Notes: generated by a model not told the origin, from the letters alone. 64,000 nt of DNA from Bog-532 sp963775825 (GCA_963775825.1 CAVZKY010000068.1:62001-126000), one strand, 5' to 3'; numbered from the stretch's first letter, positions 1 through 7,951 are shown. Made by a program: numbers and translations.

Positions 1-243
1 ACGGTCGAGTACCTGAAAGGCACGTTGGGTCTCACCCAGGTCGGCTACCGGGACTGGATCACGGTACGCGCGCCAAAGAATGATGCAGTCGGCTTTTTTG
101 GGCTGCCGCCTGACGGCCGAGTCCCCGTGTTCGAGATCTTCCGTACAGCGTTTGATCAAAACGGAAAACCGATGCGGGTAACTGTCACCATCTTCCCGGC
201 GGACAGGCAGCAGTTCATCATCGATGTCGGCAAGGTTCCCGCT
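1..243 (+). repeat. Direct duplication, copy A (identical to 1044-1286)
   Basis: I compared the two stretches base by base and found no difference over 243 bp. The first mismatch is G at 244 against C at 1287, after which they diverge. The duplicated segment may continue to the left of the window. Perfect identity points to a recent duplication or gene conversion. Confidence 0.9.
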
Positions 244-357
244 GCACAGTTCCGGCCTCCGAAGCGACGGCTACTCGGCAGCGATCAGCTCGTCACGCTT
301 TACGAATCAGCGTGGCCAGGTACCTTCACCGTATTTCGGGTCGCCGTGCACGCTTAG
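1..357 (+). CDS. GntR-family regulator, 3' fragment (C-terminal UTRA part), left end outside window
   Basis: The frame is open from base 1 to a TAG at 355-357. It encodes the last part of a UTRA ligand-binding domain (TVEYLKGTLG, then VGYRDWITVRAP and FPADRQQF). Bases 1-243 are identical to 1044-1286 in the next GntR gene. After that point the tail (PAAQFRPPKRR to VAVHA) is unlike the usual short GntR C-terminus, so the 3' end looks recombined. The DNA-binding half would lie left of the window and cannot be judged. This is either a second complete regulator with a foreign tail or the debris of a partial duplication. Confidence 0.6.
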   Translation, partial: TVEYLKGTLGLTQVGYRDWITVRAPKNDAVGFFGLPPDGRVPVFEIFRTAFDQNGKPMRVTVTIFPADRQQFIIDVGKVPAAQFRPPKRRLLGSDQLVTLYESAWPGTFTVFRVAVHA

Positions 358-359
358 TC

Positions 360-743
360 TCTGACATGTTGATCCAACCGCAGAAAGTCTGGCCCATCTT
401 AGGCTAATGATACCGAACTCGGTAGGTAGGGCAGCTAAGCGTTCTTCGTACTGGCATGACCTTATCTCGATCCTCGCCACTAGATCCCATCGCACGGTCA
501 CCTTGAGGTGCCCGAATCCCGCGGTAGCCAGAAGCGACGTCCCCCAAGATACATTGGCCAACGCCTTAACAGGAACCCCTGACATCACACCGGCCTCAAC
601 CAAGTGTTTTCAGCATAATCCCGGTTATTCTTGATGTCCTAGCCAAACCATCAGCCGGTTGCATCTCGTCCTCGAGGGCGAGCGACTCCGCGCAACACCC
701 GCGGTATACCCGCGAGTGACCAGGGTTGATCCAAGGAGGCGCC
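360..743. other. Gene-free stretch upstream of the second GntR gene
   Basis: Small ORFs here (for example 407-634 plus, 307-603 minus) have no Shine-Dalgarno sequence and resemble no family I know. The 8-bp palindrome GGTATACC lies at 703-710, inside a near-repeat of CGCGG/CCGCG, about 33 bases upstream of the GntR start. That is a plausible place for an autoregulatory operator, but this is inference from position only. I see nothing else. Confidence 0.4.
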
Positions 744-1319
744 GTGGCCGACCCGCTGTACAGGCGGATCGCGGATGACCTCCGCGCGCAGATCGAGACG
801 GGTCAGTTCGAGCCGGGTTCGCAGCTGCCGTCCGGGGAGAAGCTGGGCGAGCTGTTCAGGGCATCTCGCAATACGATCCGGGATGCGATCAAGTTCTTGA
901 TCAGCCTGGGCCTCGTCGAAACCAGGGCCGGTCAGGGCACGTTCGTGGTGGACCCGCCGGACCCGCTGGTGACCACGCTGACCACCAAGGAGCCCGGCCG
1001 CGGCGAGGGGGTCGTGCTCGACAACGAAGACATCGAAGAGGGCACGGTCGAGTACCTGAAAGGCACGTTGGGTCTCACCCAGGTCGGCTACCGGGACTGG
1101 ATCACGGTACGCGCGCCAAAGAATGATGCAGTCGGCTTTTTTGGGCTGCCGCCTGACGGCCGAGTCCCCGTGTTCGAGATCTTCCGTACAGCGTTTGATC
1201 AAAACGGAAAACCGATGCGGGTAACTGTCACCATCTTCCCGGCGGACAGGCAGCAGTTCATCATCGATGTCGGCAAGGTTCCCGCTCCACACTGCGAGCC
1301 CGCGAAGCGGCCAGCATGA
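744..1319 (+). CDS. GntR-family transcriptional regulator with internally deleted UTRA domain
   Basis: This is a 191-residue regulator starting at GTG 744, four bases after an AAGGAGG ribosome binding site (733-739). Residues 1 to about 70 form a complete winged helix-turn-helix (LPSGEKLGELF, SRNTIRDAIKFL, then ETRAGQGTFVV). HutC-type relatives are usually about 240-250 residues. Here the chain jumps from the domain linker (EPGRGEG) straight to DNEDIEEGTVEYL, skipping roughly 60 residues of the UTRA core while keeping frame. DNA binding may persist, but ligand sensing is probably lost. The 3' 243 bp duplicate the fragment at the window start. It stands alone on the plus strand. Confidence 0.8.
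   Translation: MADPLYRRIADDLRAQIETGQFEPGSQLPSGEKLGELFRASRNTIRDAIKFLISLGLVETRAGQGTFVVDPPDPLVTTLTTKEPGRGEGVVLDNEDIEEGTVEYLKGTLGLTQVGYRDWITVRAPKNDAVGFFGLPPDGRVPVFEIFRTAFDQNGKPMRVTVTIFPADRQQFIIDVGKVPAPHCEPAKRPA
1044..1286 (+). repeat. Direct duplication, copy B (identical to 1-243)
   Basis: This is the second copy of the 243-bp perfect repeat, lying inside the UTRA coding part of the gene at 744-1319. The offset between copies is 1043 bp. The right boundary falls within the codons after GKVPA, and beyond it the two genes have unrelated tails. Confidence 0.9.
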
Positions 1320-1530
1320 GAACGCCGCTATTAGTCAGGCTGACTGCGCGGGCTGAGCATAAATACCCTGCTAAAGCACCATGCAGCTGCAGCGCCATTA
1401 CCGGAGCCAGCAGGCGATGCCCAATTCGATGATAGAGCCAGCACGAGACAACAGTGCTGCCGCTAATGAGGACAATCGCATAGTGCAAGTGACCTCCGAA
1501 TCGCAGCACCCTAGGTCGGTTACGGACGAT

Positions 1531-2143
1531 ATGCCCGAAGAACTTGCCAGCTTCATCCGTAGCAGGAAGCTGCCTCTTGTCATCAGGTGCGCCAGTCCTG
1601 ACAATCTGCCCGCCGGTGTTGGAACTCATCGATGAGGCAAAGCTGTGGCTGCTCAGCAAGAAAACGAATCAATGGTCCAGGGACTGGGCCGACCAGAAGG
1701 GCCGGAAGCGCAGCGACCGTATCCAGGCTTCGCTCGCGCAGGGGACAACTTGGATTGTCACCGTAACGCATGAAAAGCAGACATACGCCGTGGCCACGGT
1801 GACAATTGAGCCTAAAGCGAATCCACTGGTGTGGGATCGTCCAGGAGATCTTGACGATTCTGCTGTTTATCTCAGCCGCCTCGTTGTGGCGAGAAGGTTC
1901 GCCGGGCTGAGAATTGGCGCCGCTCTGCTCAACTGGTCGTGTGATCATGCTCGTCATCGGTATCAGGCTGAGCTGGTCCGCATCGATGTTTGGACCCGCA
2001 ATTTCGCGTTGCATAGTTACTATCTGACACAGGGCTTCCGGCGGCAAGAATATTGCCGAGATACGTCCTATCCTTCTCGTGCGCGTTTTCAGCGGTCCAC
2101 CAGCCGGAAAGTCCGAAGGACGCCACGGCTATTGACCATGTAA
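1531..2143 (+). pseudogene. GNAT-family N-acetyltransferase, frameshifted
   Basis: The N-terminal part (PLVIRCASPDNLPA) is in one frame and the rest (VLELIDEAKLWL onward) is in another. One extra G near 1615-1616 separates them and cuts the upstream reading at a stop near 1635. The downstream part has the usual GNAT order: TDQW-like KKTNQWSRDW, ATVTIEP, YLSRLVVARRFAGLRIGAAL (acetyl-CoA loop), RIDVWTRN and HSYYLTQGFRR. The total length, about 204 codons when corrected, suits the family. The start is unclear: ATG 1531 is in frame but has no obvious ribosome binding site. The substrate cannot be predicted. It could be a live gene with a sequencing error. Confidence 0.6.
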
Positions 2144-2362
2144 AGGAGAGCGTACTCGGGCGACCAAGACCTTTGTGGTCACTTGCGACCAGTACTAACA
2201 CAGTCAGAAGGCGCTGTCCGCTCAAGTGACAGCGATTTATCGTGGTGCGGAAGACGCTCGGCCCTTCAACTGTCCGTGCGAGCACTGGAGCCGTGCACCG
2301 GGGTCCCCATCAGACGTCGGACCTTGAGCTCGAGGAAGTCCAGCGACAAGCCGACCACAGAA

Positions 2363-2470
2363 TTACGCCCGGCCCTTCGACCTGATCGCCAGCGCCGTGG
2401 TGACGACCACTCCGGACATGACACCGGTCGAGAAGGCGACCAACGCCGCCACTGCAATGTCACGGGCCAT
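2363..2470 (-). CDS. Small single-span membrane protein (35 aa)
   Basis: This is a tiny ORF beginning at the second of two adjacent ATG codons (2473 or 2470), behind a GGAGG on the minus strand. The peptide starts MARDIAVAALVAFSTG and continues through VMSGVVVTTALAI to a basic end, RSKGRA. That is one hydrophobic helix followed by positive charges, so the C-terminus is probably cytoplasmic. It is last in a row of three similar genes on the same strand (from 3092 down to 2363). No function is known. Tiny membrane proteins of this kind are common on actinomycete mobile elements, but that link is inference. Confidence 0.5.
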   Translation of the reverse strand: MARDIAVAALVAFSTGVMSGVVVTTALAIRSKGRA

Positions 2471-2594
2471 CATGGCCTCCTGCGTCGGCCGTCGGTACTC
2501 GTTCCGTCGGACAGGTACAGCGAGACACGCTGTGATTGGCGCTCACCAGAGTATCCCCGGGTCTTGATCATCTGAAACCCCGGAGGCACCGCTA

Positions 2595-2747
2595 TTAATT
2601 ACGTCGGCGTCCTGACTTACGGTCGGCGTCCCGACGTTGCCGGCCGTTCCTCCAGCGCCCGATGACCCCCACAATCAGGACGCCGACCGCGAAACCCACG
2701 GCGAAGAATGCGAGGACAACGATTCCGATAAGGACTACATCGGCCAT
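2595..2747 (-). CDS. Small single-span membrane protein (50 aa)
   Basis: This is a 50-residue ORF starting at ATG 2747, just after a GGGAGG on the minus strand. The sequence begins MADVVLIGIVVLAFFA and runs through a single hydrophobic helix with spaced glycines (GFAVGVLIVGVIG). It ends in a strongly basic tail with eight or more Arg/Lys residues. The design matches the neighbours at 2363 and 2844: a short N-terminus, one helix and a basic or polar tail. The family is not recognised. Confidence 0.5.
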   Translation of the reverse strand: MADVVLIGIVVLAFFAVGFAVGVLIVGVIGRWRNGRQRRDADRKSGRRRN

Positions 2748-2843
2748 CTGGCCTCCCGCAGTCTCGCCGTCGGCGGCCCATGCCGCCGACGGCTTCCGCT
2801 ACCACCTACCGAGGCTGGCGCTCACAGGTCGCGGCGCCGTTCT

Positions 2844-3092
2844 TCACCGGGGAAGTTGCCTCGGGCCGTTGCGCTGGCCTGCGCCGGCCAGCCAGCGCAC
2901 GCCGCGAGACACAGATCCTTGGGGTTCTTCGTGCAACAAGATCGCCCCGTCCAGCCGCTGCGTCGTGAGCATCCGCCGCCTGGCGGCCTTGTCCTCAAGG
3001 TTGATGCGGACGGCGATGACCAGCAGTGCTCCAACGAGGAACCCCGCCACGAAGAGAACGAACACGATGGCGGCTATCAGCAGTCCGAACAT
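2844..3092 (-). CDS. Small membrane protein (82 aa) with N-terminal helix
   Basis: The ATG at 3092 is preceded by an AGGAGG on the minus strand. Residues 1-28 (MFGLLIAAIVFVLFVAG and on) form one membrane helix. The rest is polar and rich in Arg, including RINLEDKAARRRMLTTQRLDG. It is the first and longest of three small membrane genes that appear to be paralogous in layout and are probably co-transcribed. Plus-strand ORFs overlapping this interval look like shadows because they have no ribosome binding site or family features. Function unknown. Confidence 0.5.
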   Translation of the reverse strand: MFGLLIAAIVFVLFVAGFLVGALLVIAVRINLEDKAARRRMLTTQRLDGAILLHEEPQGSVSRGVRWLAGAGQRNGPRQLPR

Positions 3093-3560
3093 GGCCTGCC
3101 TCCTGAGATCCAGCGGCTTACTTCGCCGCCCGGCAACTCGTGCGTCGCTCTCGCTGCGGATCCTGTCGGCTCGTTACGAGAGCTCGTGCCCGGGCGGGTT
3201 GCACTCGTCCCGGGCGATGTTCTGCTAGAAGTTGATGGAGGTGATGGAGTGGCCCATTAGCCCGCGTGCAGCAAGAGGCGAAGTGCGGGCCTGATCGCAG
3301 AGGCGAAGTCGCGGGTGTCGATCACGCTGCTCCGGGCCTCCTGGCTGGGATTATGCGATCGTTACCGTTTCTTCGTACCGCGGGTACCTAACTACCCTAC
3401 AATCAGACTCGCAAGATCGTCTTACTTGTACGTACCTTTCATACCGCCAGATTGAGACGGCTTAAACATGACACCCAAGCTGATTTCATAGTTTGGGTGG
3501 TTTGGAATCGTTCTACACTGAGGGTTATGCTCCACTGACACGTCGACGGGAGGAGCTGGC
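3093..3560. other. Intergenic region between minus-strand small genes and GntR pseudogene; possible peptide remnant
   Basis: On the minus strand, ATG 3257 opens a 10-codon peptide, MGHSITSINF. An in-frame TAG follows, then 16 more codons reading QNIARDECNPPGHELS to a TAA at 3174-3176. This could be a small gene broken by a nonsense change, but there is no clear ribosome binding site. A perfect inverted repeat GTACC-GCG-GGTAC lies at 3375-3387, followed by TACAAT (3398-3403), which resembles a -10 box. The region probably carries promoters for both directions. Nothing else was seen. Confidence 0.3.
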
Positions 3561-4360
3561 ATGGCAGGCGAGCCCATGTACCGGGTGATCGCCGATGACC
3601 TCCGGCGGCAGATCGAATCCGGCGAGCTCCGTGCCGGGGCTACAGCTCAAGACTGAAGTCGAGCTCAGGGAGGAGTACGGCCGGCCAGATACGCCGATCT
3701 CCAGAACTACGGTCCGTGATGCGATAAAACTTCTCGTAGCCCGAGGCCTGGTCGAGACCCGACCCGGCCAGGGGACCTTCGTCCTGGGACGCAACGACCC
3801 ATTCGTGTCCAAGCTGACCGTGGACCCCGCAGCTGGCGGCCTGGAAGACGAGATCTACAGCTCCGAAGTCGAACGACAGGGTCGCGTACCAGACGAGACC
3901 CGCCCGCGGGTGGAGGTGCAGCCGCCTTCCGCCCGACGATTGCTCAGTCACTCGGCCTCAAGGAAGACGACCAGGTCATCAGCCGGCACCAGCAGCGATC
4001 TATCGACGGCACCCCGTATTCGATGCAGACCACCTACTACCCGATGAAGTTCGTCACGGAAAAAGGCGCCACGCGGCTACTAGAGGCCCGGGACATCGAA
4101 GGCGGAGTGGTCGATTATCTCCGTGGGCTCGGCATCGATCAGGTCGGATGGCGCGACCAGTTCATCCTGCGGCCACCGGACGGGAATGAGCGGACCTTCT
4201 TCAACTTGTCTGACCGTGTGCAGGTGGCCATGCTCCGATGTGCAGCGGACCGGATACGACAAGGAAGGCAATCCGATCCGGGTGACCGTCACCATCTACC
4301 CCGGCGACCGCAACCAATTTGAGATGGAAGCCGGCAAAGTCCCGCCGCCCGCCCGGTCTG
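3561..4360 (+). pseudogene. GntR/UTRA regulator, broken by about three frameshifts
   Basis: ATG 3561 follows a GGGAGGAG ribosome binding site. The protein can be followed only by changing frame: the start of the winged helix (MAGEPMYRVIADDLRRQI), then LQLKTEVELREEYG to PSA after a shift near 3637, then IAQSLGLKEDDQVISRHQQR through SDRVQVAML after a shift near 3938, then DVQRTGYDKEGNPIRVTVT after a shift near 4235. Unlike the copy at 744, it keeps the full UTRA length. It is clearly related to the other two regulators but diverged. A hairpin at 4363-4396 marks its end. Confidence 0.8.
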
Positions 4361-4362
4361 CC

Positions 4363-4396
4363 GTCGGCTCGCTCGTCGATCTTCGAGCGAGCCGAC
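4363..4396 (+). terminator. Hairpin terminator after GntR pseudogene
   Basis: There is a perfect 13-bp stem, GTCGGCTCGCTCG (4363-4375) with its complement at 4384-4396, and an 8-base loop. It begins a few codons after the conserved end of the UTRA domain (GKVPPP). No T run follows, as is usual in high-GC actinomycetes. Confidence 0.6.
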
Positions 4397-4638
4397 CGCC
4401 GACGGGGCGAAGGCAACAAGGCCAACCACTGCGGACGCCTCGTCGTGACAAGCACCACCCGCTTCGGCGGCAGCCAGGTCGAATTACATACTTGAGCGGC
4501 GCGGTAGCACCAATTTCCTTCTATTTTAGTCGGAATTGTCGATTTAGGCCCGGATAAAACCGTCGGCTTAACGGCCGAACAGATGTGAAGCAGGGCTGCT
4601 GCCGCAGCGGTCAGAACCTACAGAAAGGAGGCGTCACC

Positions 4639-4701
4639 ATGGCAAAGCGATACGGTCGTCCTTCCCTGCACTACCGGTACGAGCATTACGACCCCCGTTG
4701 A
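4639..4701 (+). CDS. Putative 20-residue peptide ORF
   Basis: The ATG at 4639 sits seven bases after an AAAGGAGG, one of the best ribosome binding sites in the window. The ORF encodes MAKRYGRPSLHYRYEHYDPR and stops with TGA. The peptide is basic and rich in aromatic residues (four Tyr, two His). A strong stem-loop (4715-4759) follows within 15 bases, giving a compact unit of ribosome binding site, ORF and terminator. It could be a true small protein, a leader peptide or the head of a decayed gene. I recognise no family. Confidence 0.35.
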   Translation: MAKRYGRPSLHYRYEHYDPR

Positions 4702-4714
4702 TGCGGTCGAGATA

Positions 4715-4759
4715 GTCGTCGGCACCGCGGGGCCCGCATCGCCGCGCGGTGCCGACGAC
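4715..4759. terminator. Perfect 15-bp stem-loop
   Basis: GTCGTCGGCACCGCG (4715-4729) pairs exactly with 4745-4759 across a 15-base loop. There is no T run. It lies right after the 20-codon ORF and downstream of the minus-strand oxygenase remnant, so it could terminate transcription from both sides. Confidence 0.55.
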
Positions 4760-4867
4760 TGGACCGCCGTGGATCGTCAATGAACGTCTGTTTCTGGTGG
4801 TGTTCGCGGTCACTCGTCTCCGTACAGATGGCGGTTGAGTTCGGGGGGACGGGTCGACTCCGGGCAC

Positions 4868-5258
4868 TCATCTGTGTAGTAATTCCTCACCGGTGAGCGG
4901 GTTGGAATCCACGTGGCACTCGAATCGCATCCTGGGGCCGCGTTGCATGTTCAGCACCGTCCCGTACCGTTCGTCCGCGGCGGCGTACACCCTACGGACG
5001 GCCGGCCGCCTGCTCGGCCAGGACCCTGAAGGCCGCTCGGTAGAGGTCGCGCAGCCACGGCAGCGCACTCGCCACCTGGTCTGCGTGCACCCGCCCGCGG
5101 ACGACTCGCTGGACGTCGTCCGCTTCCCGTGAGATCACGGGTGTCCGGCCGAAGGGCCTCACTTCCGCCTCGTCCGCTGAGCGCGTGACATCCTGCTGCC
5201 AGCCGTCGGGAAGTATCCAGGTCACGTCGAACGTCGTCCAGCTGAACATAGGCAGCAT
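4868..5258 (-). pseudogene. Remnant of a 2-oxoglutarate/Fe(II) oxygenase-like gene
   Basis: Read on the minus strand from ATG 5258 or 5249, the protein begins MFSWTTFDVTWILPDGWQ. It is interrupted near 4995 (after AEQAAGRP) and continues in another frame as VYAAADERYGTVLNMQRGPRMR, then FECHVDSNPLTG, before stopping early at GEELLHR. The HVDSNPLTG stretch resembles the HxD iron-binding segment of small actinomycete 2OG oxygenases, but the distal iron His and the 2-oxoglutarate-binding Arg are missing. The gene is therefore dead or truncated. Family assignment rests on memory of related sequences and is tentative. Confidence 0.45.
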
Positions 5259-5394
5259 CAGTTAACTCAGCCCCCGCGCATTAGCAAGATCGCGTCGCGA
5301 GCAATCTTCCTTACCACCATCAGCTATGGCCCGCGACGCTGGCAACCCCGCCAGCGTCAAAGCCGCCGTCGACTTCCGCAGTGTCGTGTGCCGG

Positions 5395-6479
5395 TCAGGC
5401 GGGGACGGCAGCGCGGGTGGCGGTGATGGTGGCGCTTCCCAGAACCGTGTCCCCGTCGTAAAGGACGGCGGTCTGGCCGGTGGCCACTCCCCTGGCGGGT
5501 TCGGTCAGGGTGATGGTCAGGTCCTCGCCGTCCAGGCGGGCTACGCAGGGGTAGACCTCGCCGTGGGCGCGGAGCTGGACCCGCATTCGCGGGGCGTCGT
5601 GAGCGGGTCACAGCCGGTCCAGACCGGGCGCTGGGCGGTGATGTCGCGGACTTCGAGCTCGTCGGCGGTGCCGACCGTGACCGTGCGGGTGACGGGCTCG
5701 ATGCCGAGGACGTAACGGGGGCGGCCGTCCTCGGCGGGGCGGTCCAGGCGCAGGCCGCGGCGCTGGCCGACGGTGAAGGCGTAGGCGCCGTCGTGGCTGC
5801 CGAGCGTCGCGCCGGAGCTGTCCACGATCGGGCCGGGGGCCTCGCCCAGGTGCCTGGTCAGGAAGCCGCGGGTGTCACCGTCGGCGATGAAGCACACGTC
5901 GTGGCTGTCGGGCTTGTCGGCCACGCCCAGGCCGCGCTGCGCGGCTTCGATGCGGACCTGGGCCTTGGTGGTGTCGCCCAGCGGGAACATCGCGTGCGCG
6001 AGCTGGTCGCGGGTCAGCACAGCCAGCACGTAGGACTGGTCCTTGCCCTGGTCGACGCTGCGGCGCAGCAGGCCGTCCTCGATCCGTGCGTGGTGGCCGG
6101 TGCACACCGCGTCGAACCCCAGGGCGATGGCCCGGTCCAGTACCGCGGCGAACTTGATCTTCTCGTTGCAGCGGACGCACGGGTTGGGCGTCCGGCCCGC
6201 TGCGTACTCGGCCACGAAGTCCTCTACGACGTCGCGGTGGAACCGCTCGGCCATGTCCCAGACGTAGAACGGGACGCCGATCACATCGGCGGCGCGGCGG
6301 GCATCGCGGGAGTCCTCCAGCGTGCAGCAGCCCCGCGCGCCGGTGCGGTAGGAGCTCGGGTTCGCGGACAGCGCGAGATGGACCGCCGTCACGTCGTGGC
6401 CCGCGTCCACGGCCCGTGCGGCGGCCGTCGCCGAATCAACGCCGCCCGACAAAGCGGCCAGCACCCGTAGAGAAGTCAT
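5395..6479 (-). CDS. mnmA: tRNA-specific 2-thiouridylase MnmA (apparent frameshift near 5581)
   Basis: MnmA adenylates U34 of tRNA Lys/Glu/Gln and transfers sulfur to make s2U. The PP-loop SGGVDS is at residues 11-16, the catalytic Cys pair lies around 101-104 (NPCVRCNEK), and the second catalytic Cys is Cys196 (DSHDVCFIADG). The beta-barrel tail RVQLRAHGEVYPC to VLGSATI is conserved but in another frame: one base is missing near 5581, between PRECG and VQLRAH. Corrected length is about 361 aa, normal for the family. The cysteine desulfurase upstream at 6630-7799 is the expected sulfur donor. A sequencing error is the likeliest explanation for the shift. Confidence 0.85.
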
Positions 6480-6629
6480 CGCCTACTGAGCCTACGCGTC
6501 CACGGGACCGGCTCTACCCAGGGGGCGCGAGCCAGGGTCGACGGGAGGCGGCGGCGCGCTTCTGCGGAGGGAGCGGGGACGCGAGCCGGGGACAACGCAG
6601 GAGCGGGGGCGGCGGGATCGGGGGGAGGA

Positions 6630-7799
6630 CTACCGGGAGGCGGCGCGGCGGGCGCGTTCCACGGCTTCGCCAATGGCGGCGGCTACCGCGTCGACGTCTT
6701 CCTGGGTACTGGTGTGGCCCAGGGAGAAACGCAGTGAGCCGCGGGCCCGGTCCTCGTCGGCGCCCATCGCGAGCAGGACGTGACTGGGCTGGGCCACCCC
6801 CGCGGTGCAGGCCGACCCGGTGGAGCAGGCGATGCCCTTGGCGTCGAGCAGCATCAGCAGCGCGTCGCCCTCACAGCCGGGGAAGGAGAAGTGGGCGTTG
6901 CCCGGCAGCCGGTCCGGGCCGGGCGGCGGGCCGTTCAGCACCGCGTCGGGCACGACGTCGAGGATCTGGCGGATCAGGTCGTCGCGGAGCACGGTGAGCC
7001 GCTTGGCCTCGGCTTCACGGCGCTCCGCCGAGATGATGACCGCGGTGGCGAAGGCGCGGATGGCGGGCGCGTCGAGGGTGCCGGAACGCACGTCACGTTC
7101 CTGGCCGCCGCCGTGCAGGACCGGGACCGGCTCGATCCCGCGGCGCAGCAGCAGCGCGCCGACGCCGATCGGGCCACCGAGCTTGTGGCCGGTGATGGTC
7201 AGCGCGTCCACCCCGCTCCCGGTGAAGTCGACGGGGAGCTGGGCGGCCGCCTGCACCGCGTCGCTATGGAACACGATGCCGTAGTCGTGGGCGACTTCGG
7301 CCAGCCCGGGGATGGGCAGCACCGATCCGACCTCGTTGTTCGCCCACATGACGCTGACCAGGGCCACCTGGCCCGGGTTCTGCTCGATGGCGGCGCGGAG
7401 GGCCTCCGGGCGGAGCATGCCCTCATCATCGACGTCCAGCAGGACCGGCTCGGCGTCCTCGTGATCGCTGAGCCACCGCACCGAATCCAGCACCGCGTGG
7501 TGCTCGACCGATGTGACCAGGATGCGCCGCCGGGCCGGGTCCGCCGCGCGGCGCGCCCAGTACAGGCCCTTCACGGCGAGGTTGTCCGCCTCCGTGCCGC
7601 CGCTGGTGAAGATCACTTCGCTGGGGCGGGCGTTCATTACCTCGGCGATCTGCTCGCGGGACTCCTCCACGACGCGGCGGGCCCGGCGGCCCGCGTTGTG
7701 CAGCGAGGAGGGGTTGCCGAGCTGGGCGAGCTCCTCGGTCATCACCTCGATGGCCTCGGGCAGCATCGGCGTCGTGGCCGCATGATCGAGGTAAATCAC
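6630..7799 (-). CDS. Cysteine desulfurase (IscS/NifS class V aminotransferase)
   Basis: This is a 389-residue PLP enzyme that removes sulfur from cysteine to give alanine and an enzyme persulfide. Visible features are the start MIYLDHAATTPMLP, the GGTEADNLA cofactor segment, the EHHAV stretch near residue 99, the PLP-binding Lys206 in TGHKLGGP and the catalytic Cys331 in STGSACTAG. The order desulfurase then mnmA on the same strand is widespread in actinomycetes and suggests sulfur supply for tRNA thiolation. About 150 bases separate the two genes, so a separate promoter for mnmA is possible. Length and motifs are complete. Confidence 0.93.
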   Translation of the reverse strand: MIYLDHAATTPMLPEAIEVMTEELAQLGNPSSLHNAGRRARRVVEESREQIAEVMNARPSEVIFTSGGTEADNLAVKGLYWARRAADPARRRILVTSVEHHAVLDSVRWLSDHEDAEPVLLDVDDEGMLRPEALRAAIEQNPGQVALVSVMWANNEVGSVLPIPGLAEVAHDYGIVFHSDAVQAAAQLPVDFTGSGVDALTITGHKLGGPIGVGALLLRRGIEPVPVLHGGGQERDVRSGTLDAPAIRAFATAVIISAERREAEAKRLTVLRDDLIRQILDVVPDAVLNGPPPGPDRLPGNAHFSFPGCEGDALLMLLDAKGIACSTGSACTAGVAQPSHVLLAMGADEDRARGSLRFSLGHTSTQEDVDAVAAAIGEAVERARRAASR

Positions 7800-7888
7800 G
7801 GAGTCAGCCTAGTCGGGTCGTAGGGCTCGCCGGGTCCAGAGGGTCACTGGCTGCAGGGACCACCGGGCGCAGGGAGCCCCGAGCGATC

Positions 7889-7927
7889 GGGCAGAGCTTC
7901 CCGCGGCCGGTGCGGGAAGCTCTGCCC
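7889..7927 (-). terminator. 16-bp perfect hairpin downstream of etfA
   Basis: GGGCAGAGCTTCCCGC (7889-7904) pairs exactly with 7912-7927 over a 7-base loop. It lies 25 bases beyond the etfA stop and upstream of the cysteine desulfurase gene on the same strand, so it probably ends the etfBA transcript. No T run is present. Confidence 0.7.
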
Positions 7928-7951
7928 GTTGATGTTCAGAAGCCGGATCGG

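Noticed and set aside
407..634. 75-codon plus-strand ORF between the GntR copies
   Set aside because: No ribosome binding site, no recognisable family and mixed composition; treated as chance.
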